A DNA stretch of 64,000 nucleotides from an uncultured Porphyromonadaceae bacterium (GTDB lineage Bacteria; Bacteroidota; Bacteroidia; Bacteroidales; Muribaculaceae): NCBI GenBank assembly GCA_900547825.1, contig URII01000005.1, forward strand, positions 4,955-68,954, read 5' to 3'. Below the pieces are notes generated by a model. That model saw nothing but the letters and a program-made list of their open reading frames with translations. It had not been told where the DNA came from and did not search any database. Shown here in pieces: positions 9,585 to 16,921 of the stretch (its first letter is position 1; every line of letters begins with the position of its first letter). The position numbers were made by a program, and so were the translations under genes.

Positions 9585-10787
9585 TTATTGGTTGGTAAAT
9601 ATTTCGTAAGAGTGATGATACTCTATGCGGTATTCCGTGCGCCGTAATGCAGGAAATATGTTGTGCTGCATTATGCGCCAGGCTGCGGGATAACGTTTCA
9701 ATGCCGCTTCCTTCAGGTCAGGATCCATATCACGGTCGATTATATCAATTATAATTTCCTTGTCCGGAAGGTCAGTGCCGGTAAGTGCTGCGCGTAATCC
9801 GGCCCAGTCTTCCGCCACATATTTCACTGATATCATACTGTCAGGTAAGTCTGTCGCATTACGGATATATTCTTTCATGGATATTGTGCGCTCCATTGCA
9901 AGCCGGGCATTTCTGTCATATCTCCCTTCCGGTGACGCGTAACCTGTAAACTCTATGGATGTAAGGCTCATGCCGTTGCTTCGTGTAATTGAATCAAGCT
10001 TGTTGATTATGCTTATCAATTCGTTATTGTTGTCTCCGAATTCCGGATCCAGTACGGTTGAATTTACCGGATATTTTACGCGGGCAGTTCCGCAAAGCGC
10101 CTCTGTAACTGTCCGTTTCACCGGTTCGGTTGTAATTATGGGAGGGAGCGGTTCAGGTGATGGTGTAGAAACGGAGTCCGGCATTTCCGTAACAACAGGC
10201 ATGAGGGGTGATATTTCGGCCTCTATCTCCTTAGGCCGTCCTCCACCAAAGTAATATACAACATTCAGGGCCGCTTTTGTGGGCCCAAGCCAATGCCGGT
10301 TGCGCGATGCAGTTTTACGGCCGCAGGACGCGCACGGATATTTGTCATAGCTGTAATATACGTATCCTGCCGCAATTTCGGCTTCAAGTCCCCAATGACG
10401 CGACAGCCGCCAGGTATGCCCATATCCTACTCCGGCACCTATGCCCCAGCCTTGTTTGCGGTCTCCGCCAAATGAAACATTAAACTGTCCGCCCAAGCCA
10501 TGCAGGGCGAAAAAATGACCACGGTAGCTCTGCTTCATCCAATATCGTGCTTCCGGCTGAACCAGCCAATGTTTCCATTTTCGTCCGTGCGAAAGGATCC
10601 AGCCGTTGTAATTTCCGGAAATGTCAAGAGTCCATCGATCAGCGAGAGGCAACTCTATTCCGATATTGGCATTCAGTAAGGCGTCATAAATCAGATTGGT
10701 CTTTACACCAGCCTCCTGACGTTCCCCCACAGCGTATGGAACAGCTGTTCCACATATTATAATAAAGAATAATAATCGTAGTTTCAT
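9585..10787 (-). CDS. DUF3575 + OmpA-like envelope protein, first gene of fimbrial operon
   Basis: 400 residues with a Sec signal peptide (about 1-21). Residues 24-181 are a DUF3575 domain, a small outer-membrane barrel in Bacteroidales: GVKTNLIYDALLNANIG at the start and a final strand ending VVYYFGGG. A proline-rich linker (about 182-225) leads to an OmpA-like region (about 235-400) with FTGYASPEGRYDRNARLAMER. DUF3575 proteins commonly lead Mfa-type loci and probably tie the assembly machinery to the envelope. It is the promoter-proximal gene; its start lies 19 bases from the left inverted repeat of the putative invertible promoter. The same OmpA-like module recurs in the lipoprotein at 28033-29721. 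Confidence 0.85.
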   Translation of the reverse strand: MKLRLLFFIIICGTAVPYAVGERQEAGVKTNLIYDALLNANIGIELPLADRWTLDISGNYNGWILSHGRKWKHWLVQPEARYWMKQSYRGHFFALHGLGGQFNVSFGGDRKQGWGIGAGVGYGHTWRLSRHWGLEAEIAAGYVYYSYDKYPCASCGRKTASRNRHWLGPTKAALNVVYYFGGGRPKEIEAEISPLMPVVTEMPDSVSTPSPEPLPPIITTEPVKRTVTEALCGTARVKYPVNSTVLDPEFGDNNNELISIINKLDSITRSNGMSLTSIEFTGYASPEGRYDRNARLAMERTISMKEYIRNATDLPDSMISVKYVAEDWAGLRAALTGTDLPDKEIIIDIIDRDMDPDLKEAALKRYPAAWRIMQHNIFPALRRTEYRIEYHHSYEIFTNQ

Positions 10788-10805
10788 AAAGTCAATTCGT
10801 TCACG

Positions 10806-10822
10806 CTCTCTTTACAAGAGAT
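10806..10822 (+). repeat. left inverted repeat of putative inverton
   Basis: The sequence ctctctttacaagagat contains the 16-base core tctctttacaagagat. Its reverse complement occurs at 10991-11006, and 15 of the bases recur at 11011-11027. The core is itself nearly palindromic, with tctct/agaga arms around a 5-base centre. Confidence 0.8.
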
Positions 10823-10838
10823 GGATTGAGAATTTTAG

Positions 10839-10855
10839 TCACTGTTAATCAGTGA
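10839..10855. repeat. short palindrome inside the invertible segment
   Basis: TCACTG-ttaat-CAGTGA is a perfect 6-base inverted repeat with a 5-base centre. It lies at the operon-side end of the segment as assembled and would move to the far side on inversion. It could be an operator, or chance in AT-rich DNA. Confidence 0.35.
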
Positions 10856-10990
10856 ATTATGATCTCAGTATATTGTGTATGTCCAAACAATGTGTGTTTT
10901 GTGCCGGCTATCGGATATGCCCGAAAGTTAATTAATCATTATTAAAAAGCTGATATCGCAATTTTTGTTTAACTTTGCCGTTGGTTAAAT

Positions 10991-11027
10991 ATCTCTTGTA
11001 AAGAGAATTACTCTCTTGTAAAGAGAT
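10991..11027 (-). repeat. right inverted repeats, two direct copies
   Basis: Copies at 10991-11006 (atctcttgtaaagaga) and 11011-11027 (ctctcttgtaaagagat) lie in tandem, 20 bases apart. Both are inverted relative to 10806-10822. The first matches the left repeat over 16 bases, the second over 15. Either could act as the recombination partner. Confidence 0.75.
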
Positions 11028-11058
11028 ATGTACTTTTTAAGAATTGACGTGTGACAGT

Positions 11059-11080
11059 ATATTGCCCTATTTGGCAATAT
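11059..11080. terminator. small perfect hairpin downstream of the OFF-facing promoter
   Basis: ATATTGCC-ctattt-GGCAATAT forms an 8-bp stem with a 6-base loop, about 80 bases downstream of the rightward -7 element. It has no long T-run on the plus strand. It may end or weaken transcripts made in the OFF orientation. Confidence 0.4.
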
Positions 11081-11087
11081 AAAAATT

Positions 11088-11113
11088 AAGGGGGCTACAA
11101 TTATGCTCCCCTT
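11088..11113 (-). terminator. terminator after tatD
   Basis: On the minus strand an AAAGGGGAGC arm pairs with GCCCCCTT with one bulged base, then runs into a T-rich stretch (ttaattttta). It lies about 50 bases past the tatD stop and separates that operon from the inverton. Confidence 0.6.
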
Positions 11114-11164
11114 TAAATGGCTATAAGTAGGCCAGATATTAGCCCATACCTGTATGAGATTATT

Positions 11165-11965
11165 CTATTGTTGCTGCGACATGGCTGGTGTTATGCCGAA
11201 AAATGAGCAGGCGTTTGCAGTGGTAATCCGCTCTATACATCCGTTATCTTTTCCTAATGCGGTGGCTATATGTGAGGCTGTGGCTACAAGGTAGCTGCTC
11301 TCATTGCGCTTTCCACGGTATGGCACCGGCGCCAGATAGGGTGAATCCGTTTCAAGCAATATTCTTTCAAGCCCTATATGAGGCAGCACCTCGCGTAGTT
11401 TCGAGTTTTTGAAAGTGACTATGCCGTTGATCCCGAAATAGAAATCGCCGAGCGAGCGGATATCGGCCACATCTTCCACTGTTCCTCCAAAACTATGAAA
11501 AACGGCTTTAAGACGCGATGTGTCCAGTTTGCCGAACACATCAAGCACATCCTTTAATCCTTCGCGGCAGTGTATGATTACGGGAAGTTCCAGATCTATG
11601 GCCCAACGGCATTGTGTGAGCAACGCATCAATCTGTTGCTTCCGGAACGTGCTGTCCCAATAAAGATCCATGCCTATTTCTCCCACCGCCACATATTCAG
11701 AACCGTCGATACCGGAAAATTCCCGCTCTATCTCGCCGAGTATGCGGATGTAATCTTTTTTCACCTCGGTAGGATGCAGCCCCATAGCCATAGAGGTGAC
11801 TTCCGGGAACATGGAATGCAGATTCTTCTGAGTTGCTATGGTAGAGAGATCCACATTTGGAAATATCATGTGGCCTACACCGGCCTCCAAAGCCCGGCGT
11901 ACCATTGAGGGGCCTTCGCCCTCCATTTCGGGAAGATAAAGATGGGTATGGGTATCTATCAGCAT
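11165..11965 (-). CDS. tatD: TatD-family metal-dependent DNase
   Basis: 266 residues, the usual length. It starts MLIDTHTHLYLPEM, giving the first metal-binding His pair of the TIM-barrel amidohydrolase fold. VAVGEIGMDLYW supplies the bridging Glu, PVIIHCRE a further His, and ILLETDSPYLAPVPYRG the catalytic Asp and the signature near the C-terminus. TatD proteins are 3'-5' exonucleases in the cytoplasm linked to DNA repair and DNA degradation. It follows the prenyl synthase gene by 6 bases and ends the operon before a hairpin. The exact paralogue within the family (TatD, YcfH or YjjV type) cannot be fixed here. Confidence 0.9.
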   Translation of the reverse strand: MLIDTHTHLYLPEMEGEGPSMVRRALEAGVGHMIFPNVDLSTIATQKNLHSMFPEVTSMAMGLHPTEVKKDYIRILGEIEREFSGIDGSEYVAVGEIGMDLYWDSTFRKQQIDALLTQCRWAIDLELPVIIHCREGLKDVLDVFGKLDTSRLKAVFHSFGGTVEDVADIRSLGDFYFGINGIVTFKNSKLREVLPHIGLERILLETDSPYLAPVPYRGKRNESSYLVATASHIATALGKDNGCIERITTANACSFFGITPAMSQQQ

Positions 11966-11971
11966 AACAGG

Positions 11972-12940
11972 TCAGTGGGTGCGTGAGGTCGACTTCATGG
12001 CAAGCTCGGTGAAGAAACGCTTGTCGGCCTCGTCACGGAATTCGATAGAGTCAAGTGCCGCCACTGCACAGGAGGCATACTTGTCGATAAGAGAATGGCA
12101 CCGGCGGTCTAATCCGAGTGAATCGTATATGGCTTTGACCGCTGATATTTTTTCATCGCCATCGCAATGCCTGTCGGTGATGAGTTTGTGCAGCTGGCCT
12201 GACTTGTCTTCTTCCAGAGCCTTGATGAGCAGCCATGTCTTTTTGTCGTTAAGAATATCGCCCCCTATGTTCTTGCCGAACAGAAGAGGATCGCCGTAAG
12301 TGTCCAGATAATCGTCCTGAAGCTGAAATGCAAGGCCGAGGTTTACTGCATAGCGGTCAAAGGCTTCAGTCACGGAATTGTCAACACCGGCCATTACGGC
12401 ACCCATGCGGCATGCACAGGAGAGCAGAACGGCGGTCTTTAGCCGTATCATTTCAATATATTCGCATTCCGTGACATCCAATCGCTGTTCGAAATCCATG
12501 TCATATTGCTGCCCCTCGTACACTTCAATGGCTGTTGTGTGGAAAAGCTCTAAGGCCTGCGGGGCTTTGTCACCTGCGTCCTTTGTCACAAGCATGGAGG
12601 CAAGTGTCAGCATAGCGTCACCGCTGAGTATGGCCGTGGAGTCATTCCATTTTTTGTGGACTGTGGGACGTCCGCGCCGCATGTCGGCCCGGTCCATTAC
12701 ATCGTCGTGGAGCAAGGTGAAGTTATGGAACATCTCTATCCCTATGGCCTGATTGATAACTTGTTCAGGTTTGGCGCCACAACTTATGGCCGCAGCTATG
12801 GCGAGTGCCGGGCGCAGCCGCTTGCCGCCTGATTCAAGAGTGTAGGATATTGGAAGATAAAGGCCGGCCGGCTCCTTGTCAAGCGGAAGTGCGGCAATGG
12901 CACCTTCTATAATGTCCGGAATATTATATTTTTCGATCAT
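11972..12940 (-). CDS. polyprenyl (farnesyl/geranylgeranyl-type) diphosphate synthase
   Basis: 322 residues. GGKRLRPAL is the substrate-binding start of the isoprenyl synthase fold. LLHDDVMDRADMRRG is the first Asp-rich motif (DDxxD) and LAFQLQDDYLDTYGD the second. The enzyme condenses isopentenyl diphosphate with an allylic diphosphate for quinone or undecaprenyl precursors. The residues before the first motif (IGIEMFHNFTL) include bulky Met-Phe side chains, which suggests a short-chain product; that is inference. A TAACTTTG -7 on the minus strand at 12972-12979 lies about 30 bases upstream. It is co-transcribed with tatD, 6 bases downstream. Confidence 0.88.
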   Translation of the reverse strand: MIEKYNIPDIIEGAIAALPLDKEPAGLYLPISYTLESGGKRLRPALAIAAAISCGAKPEQVINQAIGIEMFHNFTLLHDDVMDRADMRRGRPTVHKKWNDSTAILSGDAMLTLASMLVTKDAGDKAPQALELFHTTAIEVYEGQQYDMDFEQRLDVTECEYIEMIRLKTAVLLSCACRMGAVMAGVDNSVTEAFDRYAVNLGLAFQLQDDYLDTYGDPLLFGKNIGGDILNDKKTWLLIKALEEDKSGQLHKLITDRHCDGDEKISAVKAIYDSLGLDRRCHSLIDKYASCAVAALDSIEFRDEADKRFFTELAMKSTSRTH

Positions 12941-13017
12941 GGTTTTAGGGTTATGCTTTAGTCGTTTTCCGCAAAGTTAACCAAACCTACGGTATAAACG
13001 CTGAAATAACACAAAAA

Positions 13018-13058
13018 AATCAGCTTCTCCACTATATATTTTGTGGGAGAAGCTGATT
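13018..13058 (-). terminator. rpsO terminator
   Basis: AATCAGCTTCTCC pairs perfectly with GGAGAAGCTGATT (13 bp), and the minus strand continues into a run of seven T. It lies about 35 bases past the rpsO stop. Confidence 0.85.
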
Positions 13059-13094
13059 GTGAGATGATGTAATCATCAAGCTCGACGCAAGGTC

Positions 13095-13370
13095 TTACTT
13101 TCTGATACCAAGCTCTTTGCGGGCAATGATAGCACGATAGCGGTTGATGTCTTTCTTGATAAGGTAATCAAGAAGACGACGACGCTTGCCTACAAGCCCC
13201 TTAAGAGCACGCTGTGTCGTATAATCTTTGTGATTTGACTTGAGGTGTTCAGTCAAATGAGCGATACGGATAGAGAATAATGCTATCTGCGCTTCGGGTG
13301 AGCCGGTATCAGTCTTGCCCTGACCGTATGTCTCAAAGATTTTAACTTTTTCGTCAGAATTTAAGTGCAT
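13095..13370 (-). CDS. rpsO: 30S ribosomal protein S15
   Basis: 91 residues from the ATG at 13368-13370 (MHLNSDEKVKIFETYG). An upstream in-frame ATG at 13424 overlaps the promoter and would add 18 non-conserved residues, so it is rejected. GSPEAQIALFSIRIAHLTEHLK and RRLLDYL (quoted in parts: GSPEAQ, RIAHLTEHL, RRRLLDYL) are the S15 helices that bind the 16S central domain. It stands alone between its own promoter (13422-13453) and a strong terminator, as is usual for this gene. The S15 assignment is certain by motif. Confidence 0.96.
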   Translation of the reverse strand: MHLNSDEKVKIFETYGQGKTDTGSPEAQIALFSIRIAHLTEHLKSNHKDYTTQRALKGLVGKRRRLLDYLIKKDINRYRAIIARKELGIRK

Positions 13371-13421
13371 TCTTTCGGAGTGGTTAATTTGGTTAATAAT
13401 TGATTTGTTTAAACACGGGTG

Positions 13422-13453
13422 CAAAGTTAACTGTTTTTCCGTGATCTGACAAA
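13422..13453 (-). promoter_or_regulatory. rpsO promoter
   Basis: On the minus strand, TTTG (13450-13453), 20 bases, then TAACTTTG (13422-13429): an exact match to the Bacteroidota -33/-7 pattern, about 50 bases upstream of the chosen rpsO start. Confidence 0.75.
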
Positions 13454-13454
13454 T

Positions 13455-13490
13455 AAAGGCGGCATTTCTTTTGCTTGAAACACCGCCTTT
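13455..13490 (-). terminator. pgk terminator
   Basis: AAAGGCGG (13455-13462) pairs with CCGCCTTT (13483-13490), with inner TTTC/GAAA pairing. It lies 30 bases past the pgk stop and directly upstream of the rpsO promoter. Confidence 0.75.
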
Positions 13491-13519
13491 TATTGAGTTT
13501 TCTATGAATCAGTGCCGGA

Positions 13520-14767
13520 TCAGCCCTTTATTGCAGCTATTCCGGGAAGCACTTTGCCCTCGATAGCCTCAAGAAGTGCGCCACCGCCGGTAGATACGTA
13601 TGAAACCTTGTCGGCCATGCCGAATTTGTTGACACAAGCCACGGAGTCACCGCCGCCTACAAGCGAGAACGCTCCATTGTTTGTTGCCTCCACAATAGCT
13701 TCGGCTATAGCGCGGGAACCTGCTGTGAAGTTGTCGAATTCAAACACACCGGCAGGACCGTTCCAAAGAATGGTCTTTGCGCCTTTGATTGCATCGGCAA
13801 ACATTTTCTGTGTCTCGGGACCGGCATCGAGACCTTCCCAGCCGTCGGGCACATTCATAACTGAAACCACCTGTGTATTGGCGTCGTTGCTGAAGCTGTC
13901 GGCGGCCACACAGTCGGTTCCGAGAATAAGGTTGACACCTTTCTCCTTGGCTTTTTTGATGATATCAAGAGCCAGATCAAGTTTGTCGTCCTCACATATC
14001 GAAAGACCTACTTTGCCACCCTGAGCCTTGGCGAATGTGTAAGTCATGCCTCCGCAAAGGATCAGATTGTCCACTTTGTCCATGAGGTTCTCGATAATAC
14101 CTATTTTGGTAGATACTTTCGAACCTCCCATTATAGCGGTAAACGGACGCTTGATGTCGCTGAGGATATTGTCAACGGCCTTTACCTCTTTTTCCATGAG
14201 GTAACCGAGCATCTTGTCATCACTTGAGAAATAGTCGGCTATTACAGCTGTGGAGGCATGTTTGCGGTGAGCTGTTCCGAATGCGTCGTTTACATAAGCG
14301 TCAGCATATGATGCAAGTTTTTTGGCAAATGTTTTCTGACGTTCCTTCATCTCCTTTTTTGCATCATCATAGCCGGCATCGGTTTTCTCTATTCCCACAG
14401 GCTTGCCTTCCTCCTCGGGATAGAAACGGAGGTTCTCTAACAAGAGCACTTCACCGGGTTTGAGATTGGCGGCAGCCTCGTCGGCATTGGCGCAGTCATC
14501 GGCAAACTTGACCTCGCATCCCAAAGCTTTTGCCACATCGTCCTTGATCTGGGCAAGTGAGAATTTGGGGTTGACTTTTCCTTTGGGCTTACCCATGTGC
14601 GACATTATTATAAGGCTGCCTCCGTCCTCAAGAATTTTCTTGAGTGTGGGGAGTGCGCCGCGGATGCGTGTATCGTCAGTTATCTTACCGTTTTCATCGA
14701 GGGGCACGTTGAAGTCAACGCGCACGATTGCCTTTTTGCCGGCAAAGTTGTAATTGTCAAGTGTCAT
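13520..14767 (-). CDS. pgk: phosphoglycerate kinase
   Basis: 415 residues, near the bacterial norm of 390-420. [17 protein letters not shown] is the N-terminal signature. [12 protein letters not shown] gives the loop binding 3-phosphoglycerate. The Gly-rich nucleotide loop [13 protein letters not shown] and the hinge region follow. The enzyme makes ATP from 1,3-bisphosphoglycerate in glycolysis. It is a single-gene unit with its own promoter at 14808-14839 and a terminator at 13455-13490. The insertion-like segment [16 protein letters not shown] is commonly seen in Bacteroidales Pgk. Confidence 0.96.
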   Translation of the reverse strand: MTLDNYNFAGKKAIVRVDFNVPLDENGKITDDTRIRGALPTLKKILEDGGSLIIMSHMGKPKGKVNPKFSLAQIKDDVAKALGCEVKFADDCANADEAAANLKPGEVLLLENLRFYPEEEGKPVGIEKTDAGYDDAKKEMKERQKTFAKKLASYADAYVNDAFGTAHRKHASTAVIADYFSSDDKMLGYLMEKEVKAVDNILSDIKRPFTAIMGGSKVSTKIGIIENLMDKVDNLILCGGMTYTFAKAQGGKVGLSICEDDKLDLALDIIKKAKEKGVNLILGTDCVAADSFSNDANTQVVSVMNVPDGWEGLDAGPETQKMFADAIKGAKTILWNGPAGVFEFDNFTAGSRAIAEAIVEATNNGAFSLVGGGDSVACVNKFGMADKVSYVSTGGGALLEAIEGKVLPGIAAIKG

Positions 14768-14807
14768 TGGATATATATTAAAAAATTTGTGTTGTGATTA
14801 CAGAGTG

Positions 14808-14839
14808 CAAAGTTAGCGATTTTGTGAATCCGAATCAAA
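14808..14839 (-). promoter_or_regulatory. pgk promoter
   Basis: On the minus strand, TTTG (14836-14839), 20 bases, then TAACTTTG (14808-14815), about 40 bases upstream of the pgk start. Confidence 0.75.
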
Positions 14840-14840
14840 T

Positions 14841-15671
14841 TTACAGCACACCTCTATTCCGAAGTATAAGGGACATCTGGTCACGCAGCTCGCGTGCTTT
14901 TTCGGCTGCTACAGCAGCGAAATCCTCATCTTTTGACGCAAAGATAATTCCGCGTGATGAATTGACAAGCAAACCACAGTCGTCCGTCATACCATAGCGG
15001 CACACTTCTTCAAGACTTCCGCCCTGTGCCCCTACGCCGGGAACAAGCAGGAAATGGTTCGGGGCCGCTTTGCGCACATCCTCGAAAAGTTTGCCCTGGG
15101 TGGCACCGACCACATACATCATTGCATCGTCACCGGCCCACTGCTGCGATGTTTCAAGAACCTGCTCGAAAAGACGCTTGCCGTCGGCAAGAGGAAGCAT
15201 CTGGAAATCCGAGGATCCGGCATTGCTTGTGAGAGCAAGCAGAATTACCCATTTCCCCTCGAAACCAAGGAACGGTGCCACGCTGTCCTTGCCCATATAA
15301 GGAGCCACCGTAATGGCGTCAACATCAAGATGTCCGAAAAAACTGCGCGCGTAAAGCTGTGAGGTATTGCCTATATCGCCACGTTTGGCATCGGCTATGA
15401 TAAACTGGTCGGGGTATTTCTCCTTTATATATCTTACGGTCTTTTCCAATACCGTCCAGCCTTCGGTGCCTTCCGATTCGTAAAATGCCATGTTCGGTTT
15501 GTAGGCTACGCAATATGGCGCTGTTGCGTCTATAATGGCCTTGTTGAATTCCCACACAGGATTCTCGGATCCGAGAAGGCAATCAGGGATTTTTTTTATG
15601 TCGCTGTCTAATCCCACACAAAGGAATGATTCTTTGCGGCGGATGTTTTCTATGAGTTCCTGACGTTTCAT
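14841..15671 (-). CDS. pyrF: orotidine 5'-phosphate decarboxylase (type 2)
   Basis: 276 residues, the length of the longer PyrF class. [14 protein letters not shown] opens the barrel. [15 protein letters not shown] carries the catalytic Asp-Lys-x-x-Asp network (DAKRGDI), and [13 protein letters not shown] the phosphate-binding loop. It makes UMP in pyrimidine synthesis. It begins 22 bases after the prfA stop, so the two form an operon, an arrangement often kept in Bacteroidales. No terminator is obvious before the pgk promoter. Confidence 0.94.
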   Translation of the reverse strand: MKRQELIENIRRKESFLCVGLDSDIKKIPDCLLGSENPVWEFNKAIIDATAPYCVAYKPNMAFYESEGTEGWTVLEKTVRYIKEKYPDQFIIADAKRGDIGNTSQLYARSFFGHLDVDAITVAPYMGKDSVAPFLGFEGKWVILLALTSNAGSSDFQMLPLADGKRLFEQVLETSQQWAGDDAMMYVVGATQGKLFEDVRKAAPNHFLLVPGVGAQGGSLEEVCRYGMTDDCGLLVNSSRGIIFASKDEDFAAVAAEKARELRDQMSLILRNRGVL

Positions 15672-15693
15672 AATATCTATTGCTGCGTTTTAG

Positions 15694-16803
15694 TTATAGT
15701 TGCGATTCTTTCAGCTTCTCGGCATTTTCGGCTACAATGAGATGGTCGATGCAATCCTGAATATCGCCGTCCATAAATGCCTGAAGATTATAGACCGTGT
15801 AATTTATCCGGTGGTCGGTGATACGCCCCTGAGGATAATTATAGGTGCGTATCTTTGCCGAGCGGTCGCCGGTGGAAACCATTGTCTTGCGGCGTGATGC
15901 TATGTCATCGATGTATTTCTGATGTTCCTTGTCATAGATGAATGTACGGAGGCGGCTCAGCGCACGTTCTTTGTTTTTGGGCTGGTCGCGGGTCTCGGTA
16001 CATTCTATCAGAATCTCTTCGCTTACGCCGGTGTTCGGGTTCCGCCACATGTAGCGTAGCCGCACACCACTCTCCACTTTATTCACATTCTGACCTCCGG
16101 CGCCGCCGCTTCGGAATGTATCCCATTTTATCTCACCTTCGTTGATCTCTACATCGAAGGCTTCCGCTTCGGGAAGCACAGCCACGGTTGCAGCGGAAGT
16201 GTGTACGCGGCCCTGGGTTTCTGTAGCCGGAACACGTTGCACACGGTGTACGCCGCTCTCGTATTTTAAAGAGCCGTAAACGCTGTCGCCCGTAACAGCC
16301 ATCACTATTTCCTTATATCCGCCGGCTGCACCTTCGCTATAGCTTGTAACAGCTATATTCCATCCCTTTGACTCGCAATATTTCATGTACATTTTGCACA
16401 GATCGCCGGCAAATATGGCGGCTTCATCTCCACCTGTGCCACCGCGGATTTCGAGTATGGCGTTTTTGGAGTCCTCAGGGTCTTCGGGAATAAGCAGGAG
16501 TTTTATTTCTTCCTCCATAGGGGGAATGGCAGTCGTGGCGGCATCGATTTCCTCCCGAGCCATGGTTCGGAGTTCCTCATCCGTTTCTTCATCAAGTATC
16601 CGGCGCCCTTCGGCCACCGATTCGATAAGTGACCGATAGCGCCGTGTGGCCGTCACAAGACGTTCAAGGTCCTTATATTCCTTGGTGAGGCGAACGTAAC
16701 GTTTCATATCACCGATTACATCGGGATCCGTAATCAAGGTGCCTACTTCGGCAAAGCGTGCTTCTATGCCGTCAAGACGTGACAGCAGCGAGTTGTCGGC
16801 CAT
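15694..16803 (-). CDS. prfA: peptide chain release factor 1
   Basis: 369 residues. RSGGAGGQNVNK holds the GGQ motif that reaches the peptidyl-transferase centre. RVPATETQGRVHTSA holds the PAT tripeptide of RF1-type stop-codon readers, which recognise UAA and UAG; RF2 has SPF instead. The N-terminal coiled-coil domain (about 1-110) is complete. It is first in an operon with pyrF and divergent from sppA, whose promoter lies in the 118-base gap. There is no sign of the in-frame stop used by RF2 autoregulation. Confidence 0.95.
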   Translation of the reverse strand: MADNSLLSRLDGIEARFAEVGTLITDPDVIGDMKRYVRLTKEYKDLERLVTATRRYRSLIESVAEGRRILDEETDEELRTMAREEIDAATTAIPPMEEEIKLLLIPEDPEDSKNAILEIRGGTGGDEAAIFAGDLCKMYMKYCESKGWNIAVTSYSEGAAGGYKEIVMAVTGDSVYGSLKYESGVHRVQRVPATETQGRVHTSAATVAVLPEAEAFDVEINEGEIKWDTFRSGGAGGQNVNKVESGVRLRYMWRNPNTGVSEEILIECTETRDQPKNKERALSRLRTFIYDKEHQKYIDDIASRRKTMVSTGDRSAKIRTYNYPQGRITDHRINYTVYNLQAFMDGDIQDCIDHLIVAENAEKLKESQL

Positions 16804-16857
16804 AATTATGCAATCGAAGTTTTAATTCAGCGCGAAGGTACAAAAAAACTCCGTAAT

Positions 16858-16889
16858 TTTGGGCTGTTAACATGGATTTGTTAACTTTG
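16858..16889 (+). promoter_or_regulatory. sppA promoter
   Basis: TTTG (16858-16861), 20 bases, TAACTTTG (16882-16889): an exact consensus match, about 33 bases before the sppA start. Confidence 0.78.
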
Positions 16890-16921
16890 CATGAAATATG
16901 TAATACCTCAATACGCAAGAG

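Larger units (their letters stand above)
10806..11027. promoter_or_regulatory. putative invertible promoter segment (OFF orientation)
   Basis: This 377-base gap (10788-11164) holds an inverted repeat pair about 170 bases apart and one clear Bacteroidota -7 element, TAACTTTG at 10970-10977 on the plus strand, next to the right repeat. Read rightward it faces only the 3' end of tatD, so it has no gene to drive. Inversion between 10807-10822 and 10991-11006 would place the -7 at about 10836-10843 facing left, giving a leader of about 40 bases before the fimbrial operon. A -33 TTTG at the expected distance is not seen. No recombinase gene is in the window. Repeats and -7 are seen; inversion is inferred from known Bacteroides phase-variable promoters. 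Confidence 0.65.

Noticed and set aside
10923..10930. TAACTTTC on the minus strand as a second promoter inside the invertible segment
   Set aside because: One mismatch at the most conserved G of the -7 element and no -33 at 19-21 bases.
10791..11050. Shared gtcaattc bases outside both inverted repeats, which could extend them
   Set aside because: The distance to the repeat core differs on the two sides, so it is not part of one continuous repeat.
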